Assembly (NCBI GenBank): GCA_046347625.1 | Contig: JAXMFU010000001.1 | Coordinates: 558,001 to 622,000 of the forward strand | Reading direction: 5' to 3' | DNA from: CAIMUS01 sp046347625 | Lineage (GTDB): Bacteria; Pseudomonadota; Gammaproteobacteria; Competibacterales; Competibacteraceae | Length of the DNA: 64,000 nucleotides | Shown: positions 33,270-43,369 of the stretch, in pieces | Position numbering within the stretch: position 1 is the first letter of the stretch | Layout: every line of letters begins with the position of its first letter | Translations under genes and position numbers: made by a program | Notes under the pieces: generated by a model | What the model saw: the letters and a program-made list of their open reading frames with translations, nothing else | Databases searched by the model: none | Told to the model about the DNA's origin: nothing

Positions 33270-35975
33270 TTAAGCCATAGCAACTTCATGCAACTTTACC
33301 CTCGGCGAGGCTTTGACGGTACTCTCCCGCGCAAGAGACAGGCTGACATGCATGACATCGGGATCGTCGGGATTGGGCTCGATCACAAAATCCAGTGCCT
33401 GATTAATGCTCAGCATGGCTTCGTTTTCCTTCAGCACCTCGCCGAACACTTCGTTAATACCGCGCTGCCGCGCGTAGGCAATGATCTCCTGCATCAGCAG
33501 AAAACCCAGGCCCTGGCCGGCCATGGCACGATCCACGGCGATGGCATACTCGGCCTTGTCCAGATCGGGATCGGCCGCCAGGCTGACCACGCCCCAGATG
33601 TCCGCCTGGCCGGCCACACCTGGTCCGGTCACGACAAAAGTCATCTCACGGTCATAATCCAACTGCGTCAGCCGGGCGGCCAGATCGTGAGTCAGTTGCT
33701 TGAGCGGTCGGAAAAACCGTAGGTAAACATCCTGCGGCGGCATCCGCTGCACCATTGCCTGGAGGGCCGGCTCGTCTTCCGGCAGAATCGGGCGTAAGTA
33801 AAGAGTCCGTCCGTTCGGCAGCGTCAAATGTCGTTCCAGTTCCTTGGGGTAGGGGCGAATAGCCAATCGGGCATGAGCCGGACCGGTCGCCGGCGCGATG
33901 CGAATTCGAGCGCTCAGGGCCAGAATCCCGTCGGCATCGACCCGCAGTGGGTTGATATCCAATTCCACCAGTTCTCCCAGATCGACTACCAGTTGCGAGA
34001 CTTTGACCAAGGTCAGAGCCAGGGCGTCCCTATTTACCGGGCGCCCCGGACAGTTACAGAGCAGTGAATACAGGCGGGTGCGAGACATCAGTTCCCGCGC
34101 CAGGTGCAGGTTCAGGGGTGGCAGCGCATAGGCGATGTCATTAATCACCTGGGCTTCAGTACCACCGTGGCCGAAGAACAGCACCGGTCCGGCCTTGAAT
34201 TCCCGCCCGGTACGCACGCCGATGGTCACTTCAAAGGCACTGCGCCGCGGCACCATCGGTTGGACGGCGAAGCCTTCCAGCACCGCCCCAGGGAGCAACG
34301 TTTGCACTCGCCGCCACATAGCGGACGCCGCCGTGAGCACTTCCTGCGGTCCCTCCAGGTCCAGGGCCACGCCACCCACCGCCGAGCGGTTACCCAGCGT
34401 CGGCGACAGAATCTTCAGTGCTACATTACCGCCCAGTTCCTGCGCCAGCGCGGCGGCTGCTTCCGGCGTGGGGGCAAACCGGGTTTTCACCATTGGGATT
34501 CGATAGGCCGCCAGTAACTCACAGGTTGCTTGAACATTCAGTTCGTCGTGGCCCGCCGTCAGCGCCGCGGCGATCACCCGGTGGGCGGCGGCGGTGTCCG
34601 GAGTAAACTCTTCGGGGATGGAAGGCGGCGTCTCCATCAGCAACTTCTGAGTGCGGCGGTACTCCGCCAACTGGAGGAAGGACCACACGGCTTCTTCGGG
34701 CGTGACATAGAGCGGAATTTGGGCCTCCTTGAATAAGGGCCAGACGGGTGCGGCGGGTGTTGCCCCCACCCAAGTGACCAGCACCGGGTATTGACTCTGC
34801 GGCGCCCGGGCGACAAGCGCCCGGCTGCAGTCCCGGTCCAGGTCCGGGGTCGTGGGCACATGTACGATCAGGATCCCATCGGCCTCGAATTCCTTGAGCA
34901 GCAGTTCCAACGCCCGGTCATACTCTCTGAAACCGGCGTGATGCCCCAGGTCCACGGGATTATCCACCGGGTAACCCGGCGGCACGAGACCGGCTAAGCC
35001 GTCCCGACTGGCGGCACTGAGCGGCGCCAGGGTACCGCCCTCTCGCGTCAAGCGGTCGCCGGCCAGCAGGCCAACGCTGCGGCTGTTGCCCAGGATCAGC
35101 AGTCGGTTTTGCCGGACCGGCTTGCTATTGGACAGGGTCTCCGCGGCATTGAACAAATGCTCGATGGTATCGACGCGCAGGATGCCCACCCGGCGGGCGG
35201 CGGCGTCATAAATGGATTCTTCGACCGCGCGGCTGCCATAGAAGCGGGGTTTCAGGGCGATCACGGGTTTAAGGCGTGCCGCCACCCGGGCGGCTGACAT
35301 AAACGGACGGGCATCACGGATGTTCTCCAGATAGAGGAGAATCGCGCGCGTTTTGTGATCCTGCGCCAGATAATCCAACAGCTCGCTGAAACCCACATCG
35401 ACGCGGTCGCCCAGCGAGACCAGGTGGGAAAAGCCGATATTGCGCGGCTGCGCCCAGTTGATGATGGCGCGCAGCAGGGTGGATGACTGGGTGACCACAC
35501 TGATAGCACCCGGACTCAGGGGAGTCTGGCTGAGGGTGGCATTGAGCTGGTTGACCGGGACTGCCATGCCCAGCCGGTCCGGTCCCAGAATCCGCAGCCC
35601 ATGGGGTTTGGCGACAGCCAGCAGAGTCTGCCTTAAGGCGGCGTGATCCGGCCAACCGTTCAGCCGCTCGTTACTGAACAGAAGCACGGCCCGGGTCCCC
35701 CGGTCGCCCAATTCACGGATAAGAGCCGGGCTTTCCGCCGGCGGCAGAGTGCTGATCGCCAGTTCGGGTGTCTCCGGCAGGCTGGCCACATTCCGGTAAG
35801 CGAGCACGCCGGCCACGGCGTGGCGGTCGGGACTGACCGGCAGCACGGGTCCCTTGAACCCGGCATTAATTAAATTCTGTTCCAATAGTGCCGCTGGATC
35901 GTTATCTTGTTGACCCCGCCCGATAATAGCGATAGAACGCGGGTTGAACATCGATTTCAGTGTCTGGATCGTCAT
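33270..35975 (-). CDS. Pat-like protein acetyltransferase: ADP-forming acyl-CoA synthetase fold plus GNAT domain
   Basis: A 901-residue protein with CoA-binding domain (residues about 8-130), succinyl-CoA-ligase-like domains, ATP-grasp (about 470-700) and a C-terminal GNAT domain (about 725-890, with DRAMAGQGLGFLLMQEI). Active ADP-forming synthetases carry a phosphohistidine in an SHTGALAG-type loop; here the corresponding stretch jumps from KPRFYG to SRAVEESIYDAA and the histidine loop is absent. That supports a regulatory lysine acetyltransferase of the Pat/YfiQ type, which silences acetyl-CoA synthetase, rather than a synthetase. The same GNAT-tail idea appears in the gene at 438-2333. Confidence 0.9.
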   Translation of the reverse strand: MTIQTLKSMFNPRSIAIIGRGQQDNDPAALLEQNLINAGFKGPVLPVSPDRHAVAGVLAYRNVASLPETPELAISTLPPAESPALIRELGDRGTRAVLLFSNERLNGWPDHAALRQTLLAVAKPHGLRILGPDRLGMAVPVNQLNATLSQTPLSPGAISVVTQSSTLLRAIINWAQPRNIGFSHLVSLGDRVDVGFSELLDYLAQDHKTRAILLYLENIRDARPFMSAARVAARLKPVIALKPRFYGSRAVEESIYDAAARRVGILRVDTIEHLFNAAETLSNSKPVRQNRLLILGNSRSVGLLAGDRLTREGGTLAPLSAASRDGLAGLVPPGYPVDNPVDLGHHAGFREYDRALELLLKEFEADGILIVHVPTTPDLDRDCSRALVARAPQSQYPVLVTWVGATPAAPVWPLFKEAQIPLYVTPEEAVWSFLQLAEYRRTQKLLMETPPSIPEEFTPDTAAAHRVIAAALTAGHDELNVQATCELLAAYRIPMVKTRFAPTPEAAAALAQELGGNVALKILSPTLGNRSAVGGVALDLEGPQEVLTAASAMWRRVQTLLPGAVLEGFAVQPMVPRRSAFEVTIGVRTGREFKAGPVLFFGHGGTEAQVINDIAYALPPLNLHLARELMSRTRLYSLLCNCPGRPVNRDALALTLVKVSQLVVDLGELVELDINPLRVDADGILALSARIRIAPATGPAHARLAIRPYPKELERHLTLPNGRTLYLRPILPEDEPALQAMVQRMPPQDVYLRFFRPLKQLTHDLAARLTQLDYDREMTFVVTGPGVAGQADIWGVVSLAADPDLDKAEYAIAVDRAMAGQGLGFLLMQEIIAYARQRGINEVFGEVLKENEAMLSINQALDFVIEPNPDDPDVMHVSLSLARESTVKASPRVKLHEVAMA

Positions 35976-36462
35976 GGCTGTGTCCTTTCCTATAATAATA
36001 AACCTTAGACTATTACAACCAGTTTAGAAGAAATGGACAACTGATTTCTATATGATGCTTTGCACAAATTTTATGACTGATTCACCGTAAAGCCGGGTGA
36101 CAGACGACGGAATAAGCTTGGGTTTGTTCGATAGTTCGGTACCTGAAAACCTGAAGTGCTGGATTATCTGGAAACGATCTTATGATATCTAATCCTGTAG
36201 GTTGCCGTGAAACTCCTTGTAGGTCGGGTTACCGTGAAACTCTCCCCGTAGGTCGGGTTAGGCGCGCTTCCTGCCTCGCGTGGAGCTGGCAGAGGCGTGG
36301 CGGGCGCGCCGTAACCCGACAGGGAGCCGAGTTTCATCGCCGGGGGTGCTTCTTGATTAAAAGCATGACCAGTTAAACGCGCCTGCGACCAAGGTAGCCA
36401 CTCGCCGCAAGATAACGGGCGCGTCGTAACCCGACAGTCTTACTTCGAGAAATTGTACCGGC
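35976..36462. repeat. Gene-free stretch with GTAGGTCGGGTTA repeats and an inverted copy of the 26-kb repeat
   Basis: From 36197 on there are repeated GTAGGTTGCCGTGAAACTC and GTAGGTCGGGTTA units and the inverted TAACCCGAC. Bases 36330-36376 are the reverse complement of the core at about 25990-26041 (AACTGGTCATGCTTTT, then AGCACCCCCGGCGATGAAA). The left part (35976-36190) shows no gene and should include the promoter of the acetyltransferase gene. Confidence 0.65.
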
Positions 36463-36519
36463 TCAATCTGGAAATCCTGCTGCCCAAAGCAGCACATGAG
36501 TATCCAGCAGAATTCGCAT
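36463..36519 (-). pseudogene. VapC-type PIN toxin stub
   Basis: An ATG overlapping the antitoxin stop opens MRILLDTHVLLWAAGFPD and then stops after 18 codons. MRILLDTHVLLWA is the N-terminus of PIN-domain toxins, containing the first metal-binding aspartate. Beyond a short stretch that could derive from a later part of the toxin (FQIEPVQFLE in another frame), the dispersed repeat begins. Almost the whole toxin has been lost. Confidence 0.75.
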
Positions 36520-36902
36520 CAGTTATGTCCCTCGAATGTGGCAAGTACATCATCCGGTAATGGGGCATTGAAATCATCAGGCACCTGGATAGCGCCATCC
36601 AATAATCCAAGCTGTCGCTTGCGCGGCTCCTTGCTGATCGGAATCAGGCGGGCGACCGGTTTACCGGCTTTCGCAATAATGAATTCCTCACCGGCCTGGG
36701 TTAGCTCGATGAGCTTGGAGAACTGGGTCTTGGCATCATGAATACAGGACTTACGCAAATTGTCATTCCCGCGTAAGCGGGAATCCAGGGGCTTGCCCTC
36801 CATGGCCTCTGGATTCCGGCGTCCCAGCCGGAATGACAGCGGTGAGCCGGTCGGTTAAAGGGGTGTTTGCGTAAGTCCTGGAATATTTACTTGACGGCTC
36901 AT
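36519..36902 (-). pseudogene. Phd/YefM-type antitoxin split by a MITE
   Basis: The body (IHDAKTQFSKLIELTQAGEEFIIAKAGKPVARLIPI) is a Phd/YefM antitoxin. Its first codons lie on the far side of a 136-bp inverted-repeat element: removing the element and one GAATA duplication restores MSRQVNIHDAKTQF from an ATG at 36902. With the insert, the frame from that ATG stops after 15 codons. An ATG inside the insert at 36803 could still express a body with a foreign N-terminus. The PIN toxin that follows is also truncated, so the module is dead or nearly so. Confidence 0.85.
36745..36880. mobile_element. MITE, 136 bp, with CAGGACTTACGCAAA ends and GAATA target duplication
   Basis: Perfect 15-base terminal inverted repeats (CAGGACTTACGCAAA at 36745 and its complement ending at 36880) are flanked on both sides by GAATA (36740-36744 and 36881-36885). 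The interior holds the palindrome ATTCCCGCGTAAGCGGGAAT. It contains no gene, so it would need a transposase in trans. Confidence 0.9.
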
Positions 36903-36954
36903 GGATCGATTCCTGAATTTGCAATTTGAACACGCTCAGTTTATCAACCATCAC

Positions 36955-39900
36955 TCATACCTGCCGCCGCACCGCTTCGACCTGTTCATCGATCACCGCC
37001 TGCAAGTCCGCCAAGTCCACCTCCCGCTGCACCAGAAACTGCCGCAAGGCATCGAACTCCGGCAAGGCCAGCAGTTCGGCCAGCGGCGGTAGCTCGTAGC
37101 GCTGGCCGGTTTGGGCGGCGCGGTGCATGTCGGAAGCGAGATTACACAGCGAGTAGTCCTTCAGATACTCGTGATGACCGACGACGATAAGATAAACGAA
37201 AGCAGCCAACTGATGCCGGGCCATATCCACCAGTCGGTTGGCCCGGTCAAGGTAAGTGGACAGGTTGTTATGAGAAATGGCCCGATCCACCGGGTTTGAC
37301 AGGCGGTTGCAAACGGCCAGTGCCTGCCGTTGGAGGGCGAGAGCCTGGTCGAGATCGCCGCGTCGATCCCACAGATCAGCGAGAGCGGACAGGACCTTTG
37401 ACTGATGGGTCAGATCATCCGCTTCCTGGAATACCCCCAGGCAGTCCTCTAGCAGCTGCTGGGCCTCGTCCAGCCGACCCAGCATGAGTAGCGGAAAGTA
37501 GCGGTCAAACTGGGTTTTTGCCCGCGCGTGCCGGCTTTCACCCAGCGTGCGTTTGATCTGCTCGGTCTCGCCAAGCAAATCCAGGCAGTCCTGCCACCTT
37601 TTAAGCGACTGGTTGGCCTGCATGGCAATGTCCAACCCACTCACCAGCGCCCGTCCCAGCAATTCCGCATTGGGCGCTTCCGGGACCGTTTCCCCGGCAC
37701 GATAGCGCTGCCACCAGCCGCGCACTTCGGCAAGCCGGGCGTCGATGTCCGGCAGCGCTTGTTCCACCTGGCCATGCATCACGTCGATGCGCAGCGTCTC
37801 CAGTTCACTCATGAGTACATTCACTCGGCGCCTGTCGGCTTTTTGCTCGGCCTCGGCGCTGCGCAACTGCATCGCCTTCGCCGCGTCCAGGTGGCCGACA
37901 GCATGGAGCGCAAGTGCCCAGTTGCAGGTGATCCAGCCGACATCTGCCCAGTGACCGGCCGCCTCAGCTTCAGCCGCCCCCTGCTCGTACCACGACAGCG
38001 CCTGATCCGAATAGCCGGACAGTCTGAGGGCATCCGCCAGAGTGGTGCACAAGTACCAGTGCTCCCGACCCGCTGGCACTTGCTCGACCACCGCTTGTAA
38101 CTCAGCAATCACGCCGCGCAACAGGATAGGATCGTGGGTGCTGGTCACAAGCATACTGGCAAAGCCGCCCAGGCGGTCGAAGGCGCGGGCGCGGAGCAGG
38201 TACACCAGCCCCCGCCGGCCCAGTTCCGCCGCCACTTCGCGGGCCCGTTCCCGACCCGATTGCAGGACTTCCTTGAACATCGCCGCATAACGCTCGCCGT
38301 AGGCGATCCAGACTTGCTCGATGGTGCGTCCGGCCATTTCAGCGGGATGCTGCTGTATCCAGGCGGCACTGCGCTCGCGGACCAGTTCGTGAAAACTATA
38401 AGGAGCTTCCTTATCCGCCGGGACGGTCGGCTCACAGCTGAGCAGACCGGCTTGATGCAGTTCGGCCAGCAGCTTACGTAAGCTGGTCAGTTCCTCGTTC
38501 CCAACCGACCGTTCAAACCAAACCCAAGCGATCAGCTCTTCCGTCACCGGCTCATTAGCTAGCGTGACCATCCACAACAACCGCCGGGCATCGGGACTCA
38601 GCCTTTCCAGCAGCAGATCGATAGAGCCGACCGCCACATCTTCCAGATAGCGTCGCTCCCGTTCCCGGTCGGCCTCCGAGACGTGCTCGGTGAACAAATC
38701 GGGCAGTGTCTTCATGCCCTCCGCTTTAAGCCGCTCCAACGCCTGCGTCAGCGCCTTGCGATCCCCCGCCAATGCCGCCAGCCGTTCCATGATCAAAGGA
38801 TGACCCCGGCTGAGAGCCAGCAGCCGTTCCACCAGTTGCCGCCCGGCGGCATCGGCGAACCATAAGGTGTTCAAAGCAGGATGACTGCGAATGTACAGGG
38901 CCGCTTCACCCATGGGCAGCGGTCCCAGCGAAATCCAGAGTGCGTCCGCCAGTGCTGTCGGGCGATGCCGGCTGGTAAGCAGCAGCCGCGAGCGGGTGCC
39001 CGGCAATTCCTGTACCAACAATTGCAGGAGTCGATCCCACTGTGGATCGGCACAGGCATAGCCCTGTTTTCCTGGAAGCGTCTCCAGCACGGTCTCGAAA
39101 TTATCCAGCACCAGCAGAATCGCTTCGTCCCGCAGCGCTTCGAACAGGTTGGTGCGCAAGTGCTCATAGCGGGCTTCGCCCGTCAGCGGCTGTCCCGGCG
39201 GCAAAAAGACTTTGCTGTAAGGATTGTTTTCGCATCTATCGCGATAGGGTTGGCTGGCCAGCGTCAGCCTGGCATCGACCTGCTGGTAAAACCCATCCAC
39301 TGTCAGCGGAATTGGTTTGGCCTGGAACGCCAGCACGTAGTCGAAGCGGGGATGCCAGAGATGAATCGTCTCGGCGGCCAGCGCCGTTTTGCCCAGTCCG
39401 GCTAGTCCCTGCACCAGCGCCACCGCCGGGCCGGTGTCGCTCAACCACTCGTTATGCAGCCGGGTCAGTTCCTCGCCCCGGCCGACGAAATTCAGGGGCC
39501 GGTCCAGTTCCTTGCGACTGGGCAACAAGGGCTGCGGTCGCGGCCACCGCCGCGCCAGTTGCGCACTACGCTGTCTTACCGGTTCCAGTAGACGACCCGG
39601 TTGGCCGAATAACAGGGGGGTAGCGTGATCGACCGGGGCAAATTGCCTTGCCTGCTGATCCCGCCAAAGATCGGTACGGGCCAGCGCCAGCGCATCGTCG
39701 GTCGGCCGGCGAGCCGGATCGGCCAGCAAGCGCTGATAGAACACCCGCGCCAGTTCGCGGGCATAGTCATCGCCCACCTCATAGCGCATGGCAATCACCT
39801 GTGGCACGCCGCTGCGCAACAGCGCCAGGGCGGTGCCGGTATAGCCGGAGGCTTGCGTCAAAAGCTCCGGCAAAGGTTGCTCCTCGCCGCGCTTGGCCGA

Positions 39901-40808
39901 TACATCTTCCCCCGCCACCAGCGCCCGCAGCGTCTCCCAGTCGTGCACGCTCACGAAAGTTCCCGACAGACAGGCCGACAGGAACACCAGTTGTGGAATA
40001 AAACCACCGGCCTGGATGAATAATTCCACCAGTTGTTCGCCGGCGAGCAACTCCGCCTGCCCGTCCAGGCCGCGCAGTTCCAGCAGATTATGATGACCGT
40101 GGCCGCTCCAGTGGACGATATGATAGCCGCCGGCGGCCTCGATCTGTTCCCGCAACAGCGCGCGGGTGACGCCATGACAGAGCACATCGATCTGGACCGG
40201 GTGCTGCGGCAGAATTTTGTCATAGAACAACGTCAGCAACTGTTCCCGTTCCAGCCGCATCGCCAGCGGGCGCGATCCGGGCGCCTCGGCGAACACCAGC
40301 AGCACCCGCAGGATTTCGCCCTGGGCGACCCGCTGTGCCACGGCTGCCACCGCGTCATCCCGTTGCGCGGTATCCTCGGTCACCAGCCGGACGATCAGAT
40401 TGCGCTCCAACAGGGGCGGCTGACCCACGCCGGGCCGGGCAATCTCCCAGGGTACGCGGGCAAAGGCGGCGGCCAGCACATCGTCGGCGGTCGGCGGCAG
40501 GTGCACCAGCAGCGTGCGGCGCTGCGCGGTCTGGGTCAGCACCTGCATGATCGCCGAACCCAGTACCTGTTCACCGAGAAACACGCCCAGATGCTCCAAC
40601 AATTCCGCTGCCGTCGCCGGGCGAGTCCAGCCGTCCAGGAGCAGATTGCCTTGATGCAGGAAAATATAGCGGCGGGTATCGGACAATCCCGTCCATAACG
40701 CCGGGCTGAAATCCGGCAGATGCACCTGCTGCGCTCCCTGTTGCACGCCGTGTTCATCCAGCAGGCGCAAGGAGACTCGTTGCTGCTCCGGGTCGGTGGT
40801 CTGCTCAG
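36955..40808 (-). pseudogene. CHAT protease / NB-ARC / TPR protein, 5' end cut off by IS21
   Basis: About 1,280 codons, open to the edge of the IS21 element. Counted from the TTG at 40770, residues about 140-400 are a CHAT (caspase-like) domain with catalytic His224 in HWSGHGHH and Cys267 in FLSACLSG; residues about 425-700 a STAND ATPase with P-loop GLAGLGKT and AILLVLDNFE; the rest is helical TPR-like repeats. The first nine codons (MQYQLIVTT) with a good ribosome-binding site remain beyond the element at 43307. No strong start exists on this side, so translation may be lost unless the TTG at 40770 is used. Such proteins are caspase-like effectors in bacterial immune systems. Confidence 0.85.
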
Positions 40809-40911
40809 TGACAATTAAAAATTAACATGGATGACAATTAAAAATTAACATGGCAGGCCACCTGTGAGTTCGTGGCAAGCTGTGTTCTTCAGTGAACTGG
40901 AGGGCATAGCC

Positions 40912-42396
40912 GTGACGATGACAGACCAACAGGTGAGAATGATCATGAAAGAATTGAGCAAGCATGGGAATGAAGGTATGGCAGCAGCGAAAGCGGGCGT
41001 GTGCCGACAGACGGCGGCCAAGTATCGGCGGTTGGGCAAGCTGCCCTCGGAGCTGAAGTCCAGGCACGAGTGGCGGACCCGGCCGGACCCATTTGCGGCC
41101 GTCTGGCCGGAAATCGAGGCCCGCCTACGCGAAGCGCCGGGGCTGTGGGCACGAACCCTCTTCGAGGAGTTACAAGAACGCTACCCGGGCCAATTCCAGC
41201 CCGGCCAGCTCCGCACGCTGCATCGGCGGGTGCAGCGGTGGCGGGCGTTACACGGGGATGATCAGGCGGCAGAAGTGTTCTTTCCGCAGCAGCACCGACC
41301 GGGGGAAGCGGTGCAGACGGATTTTACTCATACGGGTGAATTGGGAATGACGCTGCAGGGTGAATCTTACGCGCCGTTGCTGTGTCATGTGGTCCTGCCG
41401 TACTCGAATTGGCAGTGGGCCTGCCGGTGCCGCTCGGAATCGTTGCTGGCGCTGAAACGGGGGATTCAAGAGGCACTCTTTCGCTTAGGGAAAGTGCCTG
41501 CGTGGCATCAGACCGATAACTCCACCGGTGCCACCCACCGGGTGCGCACCGGCCAGCGGGAATTCAACCGCGAATATCTGGAGCTGATGGCCCACCTGGG
41601 CATGAAACCGCGGACCATCGCCGTCGGCCAGAAAGAACAAAATGGCACGGTGGAAGCCCACAACGGCGCTTTCAAACGCTTCCTCCAGCAGGCCCTGCTA
41701 GGTCGGGGGAGTAGCGACTTTGTGTCGGAAGTGGCCTTTGACGCGTGGTTGGAAGGGCGGTTACACCAGGAGAACCACCGCCGGCAGGCCCGGTTACAGG
41801 ACGAATTGGCGGTGATGCAGCCGCTGACCGTTGACCGCTTCCCGGAATTTAAGGAGCTCACGGTGCGGGTCAGCCAAAACAGCACGATCAACGTGCTCGG
41901 CAATCTCTATTCCGTACCCCCCCGCCTGGTGCAGCAGTCACTCCGGGTACAGGTCTATGAAAACCACGTGGCGGTCTTTTACGGCGCGACTTGGATTCAG
42001 GAGATGCCCCGCTTGATCGGTCGTTCGCATCATGCCATTGACTACCGCCATGTGATCTGGTCGCTGGTGCAAAAACCAGGGGCCTTTGCCCGTTATCGTT
42101 ACCGGGAAGCGTTATTCCCGACGCTGGTATTTCGGCGGGCTTACGCGGCGCTGCAAGCCGCTCATCCCGGTACCGCTGGCGATGCCGCCTACCTCCGACT
42201 GCTGCACTTGGCCGCCTCGACCCAGGAGGCAGAGGTCCAGGCGGCCCTGGAGTTAGTGTTGGAAGCCGGGCAGGTACCCGAGCCGGACCGGGTGCGCGAG
42301 TTGGTCCGTCCCGCCCTGCCGGTCGTACCTGCCTTGGCGATCCCAGCGGTCGAGTTAGCCAGTTATGACACCCTGCTGGGAGAGCTCACGCGATGA
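40912..42396 (+). CDS. istA: IS21 transposase IstA
   Basis: About 494 residues. An N-terminal helix-turn-helix (MKELSKHGNEGMAAAKAGVCRQTAAKYRR) precedes the DDE core: Asp in QTDFTHTGEL, Asp in WHQTDNSTG and Glu in NGTVEAHNGAFKRFL. The C-terminal beta-barrel begins near INVLGNLYSVPPRLV. The GTG at 40912 has GGAGG eight bases upstream; ATG 40918 is an alternative. It overlaps istB by four bases, as usual in the family. All catalytic residues are intact, so the element may be active. Confidence 0.93.
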   Translation: MTMTDQQVRMIMKELSKHGNEGMAAAKAGVCRQTAAKYRRLGKLPSELKSRHEWRTRPDPFAAVWPEIEARLREAPGLWARTLFEELQERYPGQFQPGQLRTLHRRVQRWRALHGDDQAAEVFFPQQHRPGEAVQTDFTHTGELGMTLQGESYAPLLCHVVLPYSNWQWACRCRSESLLALKRGIQEALFRLGKVPAWHQTDNSTGATHRVRTGQREFNREYLELMAHLGMKPRTIAVGQKEQNGTVEAHNGAFKRFLQQALLGRGSSDFVSEVAFDAWLEGRLHQENHRRQARLQDELAVMQPLTVDRFPEFKELTVRVSQNSTINVLGNLYSVPPRLVQQSLRVQVYENHVAVFYGATWIQEMPRLIGRSHHAIDYRHVIWSLVQKPGAFARYRYREALFPTLVFRRAYAALQAAHPGTAGDAAYLRLLHLAASTQEAEVQAALELVLEAGQVPEPDRVRELVRPALPVVPALAIPAVELASYDTLLGELTR

Positions 42397-43229
42397 CCGA
42401 CAGTCTCGAACTCCTCCTGCGGGAGCTACACCTATCCACCGTGCTGGCCCAGGCACAATCATTGGCGATCGAGGCCGAACGGTCGGGTTGGAGCTTTACG
42501 CGCTACCTCTATACCCTGGCGGAACTGGAAGTGGCGGCACGCCGCCAGTGCCGGGTCCAACGGCGGCGGCAGGAATCGAGGTTGCCCTCCAGCAAGACGC
42601 TGACGACCTTGCAGGTGAACCACCTCCCCATCCCCGTACGCCGCCAGCTCCCCACCCTGTGCGAGGGGCATTTTGTCGACCAAGCCCAGAATATACTGGC
42701 GTTTGGGTTACCGGGTCGAGGCAAAACCCACGTGCTGTGTGCCGTGGGTCATGCCCTGATAGAGCGGGGTTATCGGGTCTTGTTTGCGCCTGCTTACCAA
42801 CTGGTACAACGGTTGCTTGCCGCCAAGCAAGCCCTGCGCCTGGAACAGGAACTACATAAGCTGGATGGCTTTGCCGCCATCATTCTGGACGATATTGGCT
42901 ACGTGCAGCAAAGTCGGGCGGAAATGGAAGTCCTATTTACTTTTTTGGCTGAGCGCTACGAGCGCAAGAGCGTACTCATCAGCAGCAATCTCGTCTTCAG
43001 TCAATGGGATCGCATTTTCCAAGATCCCCTGACGACGGCAGCCGCCATTGACAGGCTCGTCCATCATGCCATCATCTTGGAGATGACCGGCTCGAGTTTT
43101 CGGACCGAACAGGCCAAGGAACGGCAACAGCCTGCTCCTCATACTGACAGTGACACGTCGACTGAGGATGAGACGCATGACCCTCACCGCTCTCCAGAGC
43201 CGGTGACCGAGGTGGAGTGGCCCCACTGA
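42393..43229 (+). CDS. istB: IS21 helper ATPase IstB
   Basis: A 278-residue AAA+ protein related to DnaC: Walker A FGLPGRGKTHVL, Walker B AAIILDDIGYV, sensor 1 SVLISSNLVFSQW and an arginine-containing AAIDRLVHHAIILEM. IstB regulates IstA assembly and target choice. The last 40 residues are disordered and acidic. Intact. Confidence 0.95.
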   Translation: MTDSLELLLRELHLSTVLAQAQSLAIEAERSGWSFTRYLYTLAELEVAARRQCRVQRRRQESRLPSSKTLTTLQVNHLPIPVRRQLPTLCEGHFVDQAQNILAFGLPGRGKTHVLCAVGHALIERGYRVLFAPAYQLVQRLLAAKQALRLEQELHKLDGFAAIILDDIGYVQQSRAEMEVLFTFLAERYERKSVLISSNLVFSQWDRIFQDPLTTAAAIDRLVHHAIILEMTGSSFRTEQAKERQQPAPHTDSDTSTEDETHDPHRSPEPVTEVEWPH

Positions 43230-43274
43230 CAATGTTAAAAAATAATTGTCACTGATGTTAAAAAATAATTGACA

Positions 43275-43307
43275 CTGGGCAGTGGTCACGATTAATTGGT
43301 ATTGCAT
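43275..43307 (-). pseudogene. Detached first codons of the CHAT gene
   Basis: An ATG at 43307 behind AGGAAG starts MQYQLIVTT and runs straight into the IS21 end. Joining it to the CHAT body through one copy of the 8-bp duplication keeps the frame (MQYQLIVTT, then A or E, then QTTDPEQQ). The promoter of the CHAT gene should lie just to the right. Confidence 0.75.
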
Positions 43308-43369
43308 AGTGTTTCTTCCTATGAATGACTATGCTTATTGTATATCTTTGAGCCGGTGTAAAAACTCAC

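Larger units (their letters stand above)
40809..43274 (+). mobile_element. IS21-family insertion sequence
   Basis: The element runs TG...CA with istA and istB inside and multiple terminal repeats: left TGACAATTAAAAATTAACATGG twice in tandem; right, inverted, two units of TGTCAATTATTTTTTAACAT type. Flanking 8-mers CTGCTCAG (40801-40808) and CTGGGCAG (43275-43282) look like a target duplication with two later changes. It interrupts the CHAT gene. Confidence 0.92.

Noticed and set aside
36197..36440. Repeated GTAGGTCGGGTTA units considered as a CRISPR array
   Set aside because: Units vary in length and spacing, appear inverted and are not separated by uniform spacers; no cas genes in the window.
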